A stretch of DNA of 29,360 nt from Amphimedon queenslandica (Eukaryota; Porifera; Demospongiae; Haplosclerida; Niphatidae): the NCBI RefSeq assembly GCF_000090795.2, contig NW_003546680.1:1-29360 (forward strand). Direction: 5' to 3'. The position numbers and the translations under genes are program-made. Position 1 is the stretch's first letter, and the number at the start of each line of letters is the position of its first letter. Below are positions 16,702 to 27,770 of this stretch, one piece after another. Below the pieces are notes generated by a model. The model ran no database searches and had not been told where the DNA came from. It was given only the letters and a program-made list of their open reading frames with translations.

Positions 16702-16943
16702 TGAAGTGTTACAATCATTATTAATGTTATTTCCCAATACTCTAGTACTGTGAACATTTAATTACTAATTTGGGTGAATTCTTCATTAATAAGTACTAAG
16801 TAGTGATTAATAAAAAATTTAGTGAATGATCAAGTTCAAAATGGGGACAATTCGCGACTGAAAAATACATTACAGTAGACATTAGAATGATGTCAATTAT
16901 AATTACTGTATACAGTACATGTAATTACTACTAGTTGACTGAC

Positions 16944-17943
16944 CTGTTGCCATGACAGCACAAGTGTCCCTCCTGTCCTTCAGTATAGAGTGTATGATCC
17001 TCCACTGCTCACTAATTGGAATAAATATTATGATATGAAAAAATTTAATCAATTTTTGGATCCTAATGTCTCATTAATTAACTTACGGTTTAAAATTCGA
17101 GTGACCAAACGATTCCTTCAGTTTATCAACATGATCCTTTGTAGGAGGAGGAATATCTAACAACAAATAAATAAATAAATAAATGAATAAGTGTATTATT
17201 TACCAGTATATTGATCATCTCCACCAGTAGACATTGATCCTCCTTCATTGTCTATTATCATACAGTCAGTCTCCTCTCCAATCCACTGACCGTCAGTGTC
17301 TGTGCTGCTCCTGTTAGTCTGGTGGGTCTCCTGTTCTAAGCATATGCTGTCAAACAGTTTAGACGCTTCCTCATTTTGAAGCATCTCCTCTAATCCACAG
17401 TCGTCCCAATCATCAATATCCTCATCATCATCAATACCCTCGTCCTGTCCCTCTCCTCCTCTGGCTCCTGTGGAGTCCTTCAGGTGTTCTTGAGGTGTGG
17501 TTATTGTGGGTATGTGGTGGGAGGGATCTGTTTCTATGGTAACGAGAGGTGACAGGATGATTGATGAATCTGGTACTGATGGGAGAGGCAAATTAGACGA
17601 ATCCTAATAATAATAATAATAACTAATTAATTAATTAAACAAGCAATTTTAACCCTTTAATAACTAGTTTACTTATTTTTCTTACTTAAATTACACATTC
17701 ATAATTATTCCTCACCATTTCCCCAGCATCATCTATCTCTCCTTCTCCTCCTCCTTTCCCCAATAATGGTTTCATTGTATCCTTAATATTCTGACGAATA
17801 ACATCCAACTCTCTAGTAGCAGTCACAATGGCCTCATCAGATATCTCTGGATCCTTCTCCCCCACCAGTATAGAGCGGTAGGACTGTATATCCTCCAGTA
17901 AAGAGGAGAGACTAGCCTCTAAACACTTCTTAGGATCACCCAT
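16944..17943 (-). CDS. WRN: WRN-like RecQ helicase, 5' part only (four exons)
   Basis: Exons: 17716-17943 (start MGDPKKCLE), 17204-17603, 17087-17156, 16944-17011; all have GT-AG borders and phases fit (255 codons plus one base). The first two exons encode a disordered, acidic region (DDDEDIDDWDD). Exons 3-4 encode IPPPTKDHVDKLKESFGHSN, FKP, then EQWRIIHSILKDRRDTCAVM and ATG. This closely follows the entry to the helicase domain of animal WRN (LKxxFGHSSFKPxQW...AVMATG), ending just before GKS of motif I. WRN unwinds DNA structures in replication and repair. No 3'-5' exonuclease domain precedes it. The next exon is not seen before copy G (16701) or anywhere leftward on minus, so the gene appears truncated or misassembled here. 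Confidence 0.75.
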
Positions 17944-18366
17944 TACTTTACACGTGGACTGGCCGTATACTCTTAGTGTAACGGGAAATGCTTTTTTTCA
18001 GTAGGGGAAGGAATCAGAGGAGGTAGGACACGGTTGACCTTTGAGCAATAATTGCAAAGTTCAATTGCATTCCATTGGTATCACGTGATGAAAAATGGCA
18101 GCTTTCTGATGATTGTATCACAAAACTAGCTACTACTGCAGAAACTAGAGAGATCTATGACGACCCTTGACAGTTGTTAAAATCACCATTGTATGGAGAT
18201 ATTTCTTATTTGANNNNNNNNNNGCGGGGCTGAAAGTGGGTGGGGCTGGAATGCTTTGCAGAATGGCTTCCAAGCAAGAAACTTTGGCAAACAATAAATA
18301 AATAATAAATAATCATAATATTGAAAAACTGACAATGATAGATAAATATAATCAGATTTGTTCTTA
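17944..18366. other. Upstream of the WRN-like gene; assembly gap 18214-18223
   Basis: Ten N stand at 18214-18223, meaning a scaffold gap of unknown true size. The rest is the 5' region of the WRN-like gene and the 3' end of GFER (converging away from each other: both lie on minus, GFER upstream). No additional gene is seen. Confidence 0.6.
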
Positions 18367-19735
18367 TTAGTCACAGGATCCATCTTTCCATCCATGGAGC
18401 CATCTTTCATCCACTTTACTGCAATCAAAGATTGGTTTATCCAGTCTCACATTAACTTCATTATGCATTGAACACATCCACTGACTGAAGGAAGATCTGT
18501 CCTTTGTTAATGGTGGATTAGAATTCATCCTATGAATGATAATGATTACTTATTTTGTGTGGAAAGTCTGAGCTGATTCCTATTTTTAAAGTTACTCCAA
18601 AATCGGACAAAGTCCCTGTACTATAGTACATGGTCTCGGGCCAAAATTTGCCAAAAATAAAAAGGTGAGAATTATTTAATTTTATAACATTTCCTGATAC
18701 ATATACATGTTCTTATGTTGTGTAGAAAGTTTAAGCTAATTCCAATTAAAATTGGATTTTTTTACAAATTTTTAAAGTTGCTCCAAAATTGGGCCAAAGT
18801 CCCTGTACTATAGTACATGGTCTCGAGCCAAAATTTTGCCAAAAATGAAAAGGTGAGAATTCTTCAATTTTATAACATTTCCTGATGCATATACATGTAC
18901 TTATGTTATGTAGAAAGTTTGAACTGATTCCGACCAAATTCGGATTTTTTACAAATTTTTAGAGTTGCTCCAAAATCGGGCCAAAGTCCCTGTACTATAG
19001 TACATGGTCTCAAGCCAAAATTTGTCAAAAATGAAAAGGTGAGAATTCTTCAATTTTATAACATTTCCTGATACATATACATGTTCTTATGTTGTGTAGA
19101 AAGTTTAAGCTAATTCCAATTAAAATTGGATTTTTTACAAATTTTTAAAGTTGCTCCAAAATCGAGCCAAAGTCCCTGTACTATAGTATATGGTCCGGGC
19201 CAAATTTTTGTCAAAAATGAAAAAGTGAGAATTCACCATTTTAAACCAAACTCTCCTATTATTTATATATTTATTTATATAACTTAAAGCTCTCTTATTT
19301 CATATTTTAATATATTTTCTCTTACCATTCCCTCATGTGGTGGCTGCAGTAATCACAAGGGTAATACTTTGAAAATGTCCTCATCATGATGGCCATCTCC
19401 TGTTGCTGACTGGTTGAAGGTGCCTCAGGATAATAGGCTGCCATTGTATGGAGAAAGGTCCAAGTAGCTCTGCCCAACTGATCTTTATCCACGGGACAGT
19501 CAGCAGGAGGTTTGGGAGCCTCTTCTGTGACTTTGGGGCTGCTTGATTTTGAAGATTGGCCCTGGAAATAGATAAACAAAATGTTTAAATGTAAACAAAA
19601 CAACACTTTATTTGTTCAATCTCCTATCCTTACAGTATTATTTTGTTTCTGTTGTTTGCTCCATGTTTTAAAGTCCACGCAGGCTCTACAAGGTTTCTTT
19701 CCCGAGCTCTTTGACTGCCAAGTATCATCCGCCAT
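18367..19735 (-). CDS. GFER: GFER/ALR FAD-linked sulfhydryl oxidase (complete)
   Basis: Exons: 19634-19735, 19326-19561, 18367-18529; 166 residues. Exon 1 carries KPCRAC (16-19), typical of animal ALR. Exon 2 carries [20 protein letters not shown] and the catalytic CDYC (103-106). Exon 3 carries [11 protein letters not shown] (FAD-binding HNEVN at 136-140), then [10 protein letters not shown] and WKDGSCD, with the structural Cys149-Cys165 pair. The enzyme reoxidises Mia40 in the mitochondrial intermembrane space and passes electrons to cytochrome c. Length fits the short form of ALR. Intron 2 (18530-19325) is mostly satellite array. It lies head to head with GLIS. A partial second copy is at 800-1208. 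Confidence 0.93.
18560..19245 (+). repeat. Satellite array, about 187-bp monomers, inside GFER intron 2
   Basis: Four tandem copies, marked by GTCCCTGTACTATAGTACAT near 18612, 18799, 18987 and 19171. Orientation is the same as in the left array and opposite to the array in ZRANB2. No coding potential. Confidence 0.9.
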
Positions 19736-20113
19736 ATTTCTTATTGCATTAATAAATCAATTAGCACCACTTCAACTCATGAATAATTAATGATGTTGTT
19801 GTTATTCATCACATTATTATTATAAGCACAGCATTTGGAGCACGAGTTCAAGCAGTGAATATAAGTACAGGAAAGGTTTAAAGCAGGTCATATTTAACTT
19901 GCCTGCAATTTTTCTCACTTCCTTTCTCAATCACTTTTGGACCAATACTGGCAGTAGATCTAGCTACCTGTCTTCTTTGCAGCAAGTAAGCTTAAGCCTG
20001 TCTGTGCGTTTCTAGTTTGCATTGCTTTGTTGCAATCTCTTTAATGAGTGTACTTAATTGCATATATCCTTGTTATTATAACATCTTCCCTTGCAGGCTA
20101 ATACTAAGTGACA
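19736..20113. promoter_or_regulatory. GFER/GLIS bidirectional promoter region
   Basis: 378 bases separate the two start codons. On the GLIS side a 5' UTR intron is likely: donor GCAA/GTAAG after 19985 and acceptor CTTCCCTTGCAG at 20096, 111 bases. The GFER start is in ATATGGCGGA, which resembles the YY1 motif AANATGGCGG, often found at metazoan housekeeping starts. Confidence 0.55.
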
Positions 20114-23100
20114 ATGTCTGATAGTCTCCTCTCATCTGATGCTCCTATCAATGTCGCTGCAGGAGACTATCAACACTATCAGGTTGAGGTGACGCCCATG
20201 CAAAATGGCACGCCCTGCAACAGCAAAGAAACTTCTCCATTAAACAATGGGCCAGGAGACTCACTTCCAAGCCTGCCATTGGTCTCTATGCAGAGAAGCC
20301 TGCTAAGTGGAGGAGCACCTCCAAATGCATACATCAAACCAGAACTAACAGCTCCTCCATTGGTTCACCTTCCACTCTACACTCCAGGAGGAGGACAGTA
20401 TAGGCAGCATACTGCTACTTCAATTGCAAATGCTTCTCCAACATTCTCAGATATTTCTTCAATTCTCCTCACACAAGATAACGCTAAGAAGCATCACGGC
20501 CCCCTCCCTCCGCTCAATGAGATAAACCACACCTCACAATTAACGGAAGACCCTCATGTCCCAGCGTCCATATATGGCAACCAGTCATTAAACTTTGTTC
20601 TTAGCCCACCACCTGCTGCAGTTCATCAATTAGGAATGAAGAGGTCTTATTCCAGTTCACCTCTATCTGACATGACTGATATCAATGCATTAATGCACCC
20701 TTCACCTAACTACACCTCACAGCCACTTGCATTCACATTCACAGCTCCTCACGTGCAGCATCCTAACATACAGCATGTACCAGTAGTACAGGGACCTACT
20801 AATGCAGGGGCACTGCCCTCTATCCCTGCACAGCAATACACTATAAAGGAGAGGAAAATGTCTATAGAACAAAGTCAGGATTTTACAAATGGAACGTTTG
20901 ATACTACAATCACTAATAAGGTGACGTTTAGAGAGCAACAGCCTCCACCTTTACTGCATCATCAAGAACCAATGGAGGTATTGTCACCTACTGCTGTAGC
21001 TAAACCAGCTGGCAATGTGCTTCACGTCAATTCACCAAGCAATAGTCTATCAACTGAGATTAGCAATGAAGAGCCTGTAAGCTGTTTATGGGAGTCTTGT
21101 GCACAGACCCAGATGAGCATCGGTGAGCTAGTGAACCACATTGAGAAGTGTCACATTGAGAAAGGAGCTATGGAGGAATACGTTTGCCTCTGGAGGAACT
21201 GCCCGCGCAACAGAAAACCTTTTAACGCCCGATACAAGCTGGTGATCCACATGAGAATACACTCGGGAGAGAAGCCAAACAAGTGCACTGTAAGTATTGA
21301 GAGAGAGGGGGAAGGGGAGAAAAAGGGTTGTGATTTTAAAATTAAAACTGAGATTATGGCTAGAAGGTGAATAAATATGACCAGTAATCATTGGTTAGAG
21401 GCCACTAATGGACATTATCACTTAATGGCACTAAAATGAGTTTTGAAATAATGATTATTATTATTATATAAGAAATTATAATAATTAAGTTAGTGCTTGA
21501 GGCATACTCCTAGGGCCAGGCGTCCACGGCTACTAATTAAGTATAAAAACTAATACTAAAGCACAAACCACATTAGCTTTAAGTAATGAGGTATAAAGAA
21601 CACCACGAGTCATAACATTCAGTTGATTGTTCAACTGGTAGTCATTGACAACAAACAAGTCACTGCATGACTGGACTCTCCCTTGAGGAAATGCAATACA
21701 AAAACTCTAACATTAATAATAATAAAAATAACATTCCAATCATTCCTTGTTATTGTTTGTCACCTTTATGATACCCAATACCTGCCTAATGTATACCGTT
21801 AATGAGTTTTGACCACACCCACTAATGAATAAATTACCAGCTCGTATTACATGATTCAGTCTACAGTTCAGTGACTAGTGACAATGATAAACAGGCAGGC
21901 ATGAATATCATTAAATATCCGCCATAGTCACAACAGTAATCAACACTATTAATGGCCTCCATTGTACAGTCCATGCACTATGGTCCTTCACTGAAATACA
22001 ATCCTTATATTGCCTCTAGCAGTGCTACCACAGTGTGATACTGTGGTTAGTGTATAAGTATCAGTTTTCAATCCTCTTATCTCCTGAGTATACCACCACT
22101 GAACTGCAGTGCAGCCTAAGGTCTGTATATATTGGATGCATATCCAACAGAGAGGGAGTGTGGACCTGTTGTTGTTTTAGATTGAGGTTTTGAGGTTTGG
22201 CCGGCAAATGCAGTCTCACGAAAATTATCAAATAATAATCATCTGAGAGAATATGTATTGCCTTATATGGAAAACAGGACACACACAGGATGCAATATTC
22301 ATAATAATAAAGAACAATTCATGAATTAATAGAATATATATACCATAATATTTCTTGCATTGAATACATGTGCATATTATTCCATTCCCATACTACATTA
22401 TTTCATTCTCATTATTCCATTCCCATGCAGCACCCCGGCTGTACTAAAGCATTCTCAAGACTGGAGAACCTCAAGATACACATGAGGACTCATACTGGAG
22501 AGAAGCCATACGCCTGCCAGTTCCCATCATGTGACAAGTCCTTCTCAAACTCATCAGACAGATCCAAACACCAAAAGACCCACTATGAGCAGGTACTGAA
22601 CTGATACTATAACAGTAAAAGTACAATCATAATGTATACTAGTGGATGCAACCACAGTACAGTTGTTCAAGTTGTCACAAGCTGTCAAGTTTAGTTAATG
22701 TATTATACTTATTAGCAACTCTTTTCAATGAATTAGTGGTAAAAGCTTGCTGTTGATAAGATAGAGAAACAAACCATTAGACAGCAGTTGTTGGTTGTTG
22801 TATGGTTAATCAGTAATGAGAGATAAAGTGTTGACCAAACTGTTTAAAGTGGGCAGGAGGTGTAAGCTGACACCAGCTACAGGGTTAGCACCAAAAACAC
22901 TAATAGATCTTTCATTATTAAAATATATATTTCTATGACAACTCTTTAGTAGATTTGAGATATTTAGCTATGCAGTTCAACTATAATAATGACTCAAGTT
23001 TATACAATGTACATGTAGTTCAGAGTAATGCTGGAAATGTAGGAAGATTTATGTATATTTAGTTCTTTTATTATAAGAAGTAAAGAATAGCACTAAAACT

Positions 23101-24892
23101 ATTAGAAAAGACAGTTCTGTAATAGCAGAGAGTTATAGTTCCACTATTAATGATGAACACTACTCCTCATTAATATAACCTATCACTTCTCTTCTTTATA
23201 GAAACCTTATGCTTGCACTCACCCTGGCTGTGACAAGAGATACACTGACCCCAGCTCATTGAGGAAACACTCAAGAACACACTCAATAAAGAAGGTACAG
23301 TAATATGTACATGTACATGTAATGAGAGCAGAGAGAGAGAGAGAGGAAAAGAGATTTAGTTGTTTAAATATTTTATGCCCAGAGGAGCAGTAGTGTACAC
23401 ATGGAAGATGCTATTAGCAATATTCTCACGTAATACATGTACATGTACTGTATATCCCAATGTTGTGTATTAAAAATAATGCAACAATGAATACAATTAT
23501 AATTGTAATATAATATGAGATGGAGTGTGACACTGACATTTAACACTAAGAGCTTCAAAGGAGGTTGCATTACAACAAGACACAAACCCCAATATAGTGT
23601 TACAATGCTTAGACTAAGATGGAATCACTTCAGTCCTCATTATCAGTCAATAACTTTATACTTAGCTGGTTTTATTGTAAACATACATTTACCAATACAT
23701 TCCATTGTGTTACTAAAGAAGTAGCTATGCTTGTTAGCTCATAATCAATGCAGAAAGCACAGTCATACTTTTAATAATTATAGTGTTCATATTGTGCTAA
23801 TTGTTGGGAGGATCTGTGATCATTTCTGGCAGGATTAGAAGCAGCTGGGTATAAAGAGTGATGTAATGATAATATTTGAGTACTTTAAACTATTAAATTA
23901 ATAAATGAAGCTAATCCATTAACATGAACCTGTATTTGTATGATTAAAGTTTGCCCACAAATGCACACACAAAGGATGAAAGGCAGAGGTACATGTACAT
24001 GTATATACATGATTAACTGTACTGGTAATATAATACTGCATGAGTGCATGTATGGGTAGACATAGCAAGTTATGACTGTGTCATGAACTATTGATTATGT
24101 ATGGAAACATGGAGAGAGACAGAGACAGAGAGAAAAATATTAATTTTTTGTTAAGTGCGTTTACATCAGTGATTAATAGGTTATTATTTTTCATTAATTA
24201 TTAATTAATGTAGTACGGTAATTAGTGGTTGGAATATAGTTACGTCTCATAATTATGTTAATTTAATTAATTGATAATTATAATTAATTATTAATATATC
24301 TTCTTCTTAGGCTCGTGGAAATGAACTGACCGACTGTCTTCAAATTCAGTCACTGCCTAAACCACACCCCCAATCCCAGGTCCCGCCCAACAAAAAACAA
24401 ACTAAAAAGAAGCAAACGAAACCTGACCTGGAACCACACCCACTTTTAATCCACTACACGCCCACACACTCTTACCCTAATGTACCTCCTTATTCCGACC
24501 AATCACTTTACAGTGATCCTCCTCCACTATACTCCGCCCTTCCCCTGTATGACCACACACCCCAGCCCCTCCAACCCTCTCAGTATAATTTCATTCCTCC
24601 AGTACCTGCCGGGCAGTATGTGCCACGCCCAGTTATAAAGCCACACCTCCAATTATCGGTGAATGGATACAGTCACATGTACAATACAGGGGGAGTCCCT
24701 CTCACCCATTACCCGACACACCCACCTCCGAGATATGAGGACGAACCAATCAAATACTCGTTACCGGGGCAACAAAGACCACACCCATTACAGCCAATTA
24801 ACGATTATTCTGTGGCCCCCCCCCTTGACCCACCCACTAGCGGAATGTATGATAATGGAATAGCTACAAGTTCTACTGGAGAATATTTTTAA
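20114..24892 (+). CDS. GLIS: GLIS-family Krueppel-like zinc-finger transcription factor
   Basis: Exons: 20114-21289, 22431-22592, 23202-23294, 24311-24892; 670 residues; all introns in phase 0. The N-terminal 320 residues are low-complexity, rich in Pro, Ser and Gln. Five C2H2 fingers follow: finger 1 from Cys324 (CLWESC), finger 2 ([19 protein letters not shown]), finger 3 from Cys391 across the exon junction ([17 protein letters not shown]), finger 4 ([19 protein letters not shown]), finger 5 ([19 protein letters not shown]). [14 protein letters not shown] and NLKIHMR point to GLIS rather than GLI or ZIC. The C-terminal exon is Pro/Tyr/His-rich, a possible activation region. GLIS proteins bind GLI-like DNA sites in the nucleus and control development and stemness in animals. 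Confidence 0.9.
21290..22430 (+). other. GLIS intron 1
   Basis: 1.14 kb, donor GTAAGT, acceptor CCCATGCAG. AT-rich. It ends in short repeats of TTCATTCTCATTATTCCATT type (pyrimidine tract). No gene seen on either strand. Confidence 0.6.
22593..24310 (+). other. GLIS introns 2 and 3
   Basis: Introns 22593-23201 and 23295-24310. They hold (AG)n near 23322-23350, several ACATGTACATGTA tracts (23301, 23440, 23993) and an AT-rich TTAATTAAT region before exon 4. Open frames in this range have no recognisable domain. Confidence 0.6.
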
Positions 24893-25300
24893 CCCTTTAA
24901 TAACTGACACACCCACACACAGGTATTATAATTAACACCTCATTATTATTTATTATTATTATTATTATTATTAAATGCAGAATTAGTGTCAAAATTTAAA
25001 CATAAAATATCATGAAACAAAAAAGGGAGAGAATGAGAGAAAGTGCATATAAAGATTACTAACAGTTTACTAACAGATTACTAATAGTTACACTGACAAT
25101 GTCACAGTCTATATCAGTATACTGAGGCTGCATAAAGAAAAAGAAAAAACGGAAAAGCTCAAAAACCATCTTTAAAACCTTCCCAACAACATGTACATTA
25201 AACTACATGTATTCACGCTATACAGTACATGTACATGTATAATGTATGCGTGTTATTAATGATAAACCTGTTACCAGCTCCACCCACTGGAGGCGTGTCC
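24893..25300. other. Convergent 3' region of GLIS and ZRANB2
   Basis: (TTA)n microsatellite at about 24947-24973 and ACATGTACATGTA near 25228. The genes converge here, so this is shared 3' UTR and intergenic space. No gene seen. Confidence 0.5.
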
Positions 25301-27676
25301 TCAACTCCTCGACCTATAGCTCCTCCTCCTCCTTTCTGGAGAGCGGGACCTTCTCCTCTCTCTCCTCTCATTGTCATGACGATGTCTCCTTTCCCCTGAT
25401 CCTGATCTCCGTCTATCCCTAGAGTATCTGTCATGAGGTGATCTTGATCTCCGCCTGTGATCAGGTGATCTTGATCTTCGTCTGTGATCAGGTGATCTTG
25501 ATCTATTGCGTTTAGTGTCGGTTGATTTCTGATCACTAGTTGATGATTTTGAGTTATTTTTAAAAGAAGAAAATCTAAAAATAAATAAATAAACGTAACC
25601 TACTATGGAACTAATGAACAATTTAATATGTCAAAATGGAGAATTCTCTCCTTTTCAATTTTGGTGAAATTTGACCAAAATCCCTGTACTATAGTACAGG
25701 GACTTTTGTCCGGTTTTGGAGCAACTTTAAAAATTTGTAAAAAATCGAATTTTAATTGGAATCAGTTCAAACTTTCTACGCAACATAAGTACATGTATAT
25801 GCATCAGAAAATGTAATAAAATTCAGGAATTTTCTACTTGTCAATTTTGGTGAAATTTCACCAAAATCCCTGTACTATAGTACAGGGACTTTTGTCCGAT
25901 TTTTGAGCAACTTTAAAAAATCATAAAAAATCCAAACTTGATAGAAATTTGTTCAAACTTTCTACACAACATAAAAACATGTATATGTATCAGAAAATGT
26001 AATAAAATTGAGGAATTTTCTACTTGTCAATTTTTGTGAAATTTCACCAAAATCCCTGTACTATAGTATAGGGACTTTTGTCCGATTTTGGAGCAACTTA
26101 AAAAAATCATTAAAAAATCCAAACTTGATTGGAATCAGCTCAAACTTTCTACACAGCATAAGTACATGTATATGCATCAGGAAATGTAATAAAATTGAGA
26201 AATGTTGCACTTGTCAATTTTGGCAAAATTTCACAAAAATCCCTGTACTATAGTACAGGGACTTTTGTCCGATATCAGAGCAACTTTAAAAAATCATAAA
26301 AAATCCAAACTTGATCGGAATCAGCTTAAACTTTCTACACAGCATAAGTACATGTATATGCATCAGAAAATGTAAAATTCTCTCCTTTTCAATTTTGGTA
26401 AAATTTGACCAAAATCCCTGTACTATAGTACAGGGACTTTTGTCCGATATCAGAGCAACTTTAAAAAATCATAAAAAATCCAAACTTGATCGGAATCAGC
26501 TTAAACTTTCTACACAGCATAAGTACATGTATATGCATCAGAAAATGTAAAATTCTCTCCTTTTCAATTTTGGTAAAATTTGACCAAAATCCCTGTACTA
26601 TAGTACAGGGACTTTTGTCCGATATCGGAGCAACTTTAAAAAATCATAAAAAATCCAAACTTGATCGGAATCAGCTTAAACTTTCTACACAGCATAAGTA
26701 CGTGTATATGCATCAGAAAATGTAAAATTCTCTCCTTTTCAATTTTGGTAAAATTTGACCAAAATCCCTGTACTATAGTACAGGGACTTTTGTCCGATAT
26801 CAGAGCAACTTTAAAGATTCTTAAAAATCATTATTACTTGTGAATTTCCTCTTGGCTTCCCTCCTCCTCATCACTGGCTGCTAAATCATACTTTGATAAA
26901 TCAACATCATCATCATCTTCCTCCTAATAACATTAATTAATTAATTAGTGGGTGTGGTTCCATTACTCACCGACTCCTCATTCTCATTATCATTAGTTGA
27001 TCCGTTTTTATTTAAACGAAACTGCTTCTTCTTACGTCCAAACTAGAACAAAAAAGAACATAAATAATTTTAATATCAATAATTACTTCATCAATTTCAT
27101 CGTCTGAATCTTCCCTATCAATATACTCCACATTATCTCTTTCACAATAGCCACCGCCCACACCTAATGGAGGATAAGGACCACACCCATCATCATCATC
27201 ATCATTACCAGTCCGTGCTTCAATCTTAGCAAACTTTGGTTGCTTGCACATGTTACATTCGTTCCTCCTAGCCCAATTCACATTGCCACACCTACCAAAA
27301 GAAGAGGGGGCGTGTCACCTCCTCACATGTATCAATCTTGATATTTTTCATCTTACATGGCACATTGCCAGTCTTCAGCACTGAATAGGCCCCCACTTTT
27401 AGACGCTGCCTGTTTCCCAATCTCAGCCCCAGTCTTCTTAAACGTGTCCACTTTCCCCTTATCTGTAACGATATGGTATCTCTAATTAAAGCCCACCACC
27501 TCCCCCAAATATAAAACACAGTGGATACCTCTACCACATTTGTTGCATTTGTCCCTCCAGGAGAAGTTAACGTTGCCACAGCTAAGGGAAGGTTAGAATA
27601 TGAAGAGAAATAGAGTCCCTCACCTGCTGTCGGAACATATCCAGTCGCCTTCATTCACTCTGATACTTTTCGCCAT
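25301..27676 (-). CDS. ZRANB2: ZRANB2 RanBP2-type zinc-finger splicing factor
   Basis: Seven exons: 27624-27676, 27529-27581, 27357-27462, 27087-27291, 26971-27042, 26838-26923, 25301-25574; 282 residues, phases consistent. Finger 1 is GDWICSDSSCGNVNF...CNKC (Cys14, 19, 30, 33); finger 2 is DWQCAMCGNVNWARRNECNM. Between them lies GAEIGKQAASKSGGLFSAED, matching the animal orthologue. Then come ENVEYI-like DNVEYIDREDSDDE, FGRKKKQFR, an acidic DLSKYDL stretch and a C-terminal RS domain (RRRSRSPDHRRRSRSP). The family binds single-stranded RNA with AGGUAA-like sequence and modulates alternative splicing in the nucleus. The last intron (25575-26837) is filled by a satellite array. ATG 94 bases from TYW2. 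Confidence 0.94.
25628..26822 (-). repeat. Satellite array, about 7 monomers, inside the ZRANB2 intron
   Basis: The perfect 20-base palindrome CCCTGTACTATAGTACAGGG (or a one-base variant) recurs at about 25682, 25868, 26055, 26241, 26417, 26592 and 26767. Spacing is about 187 bases for the first monomers and 175 for the last three, which lack a short AATAAAATTGAGGAATTTTC segment and are nearly identical to each other. Orientation is reverse to the GFER arrays. Repeated open frames here are repeat artefacts. Confidence 0.92.
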
Positions 27677-27770
27677 TTTGTTGGTAGACACACCTCTTTT
27701 TGTTTCTAATTTAAGGAAGAAAAAGAAATATCAAACATTTCTAATTAAAGGGAGGGAAAATTTTATCAAA
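27677..27770. promoter_or_regulatory. ZRANB2/TYW2 bidirectional promoter (94 bp)
   Basis: Both start codons sit in AAAATGGCG (ZRANB2 minus, TYW2 plus), a YY1-like motif. AT-rich core, no TATA box. One compact divergent promoter must serve both genes. Confidence 0.7.

Noticed and set aside
25213..25536. Minus-strand frame with DQDHLITDEDQDHLITGGDQD repeats
   Set aside because: It is the ZRANB2 RS-domain exon read in the wrong frame; the RSRSPDHRRR frame joins the upstream exons in phase.
26008..26843. Repeated open frames of about 80 codons with nearly the same peptide ([11 protein letters not shown]...)
   Set aside because: They are frames through tandem satellite monomers inside the ZRANB2 intron; the repetition is of DNA, and no domain or splice context supports coding.
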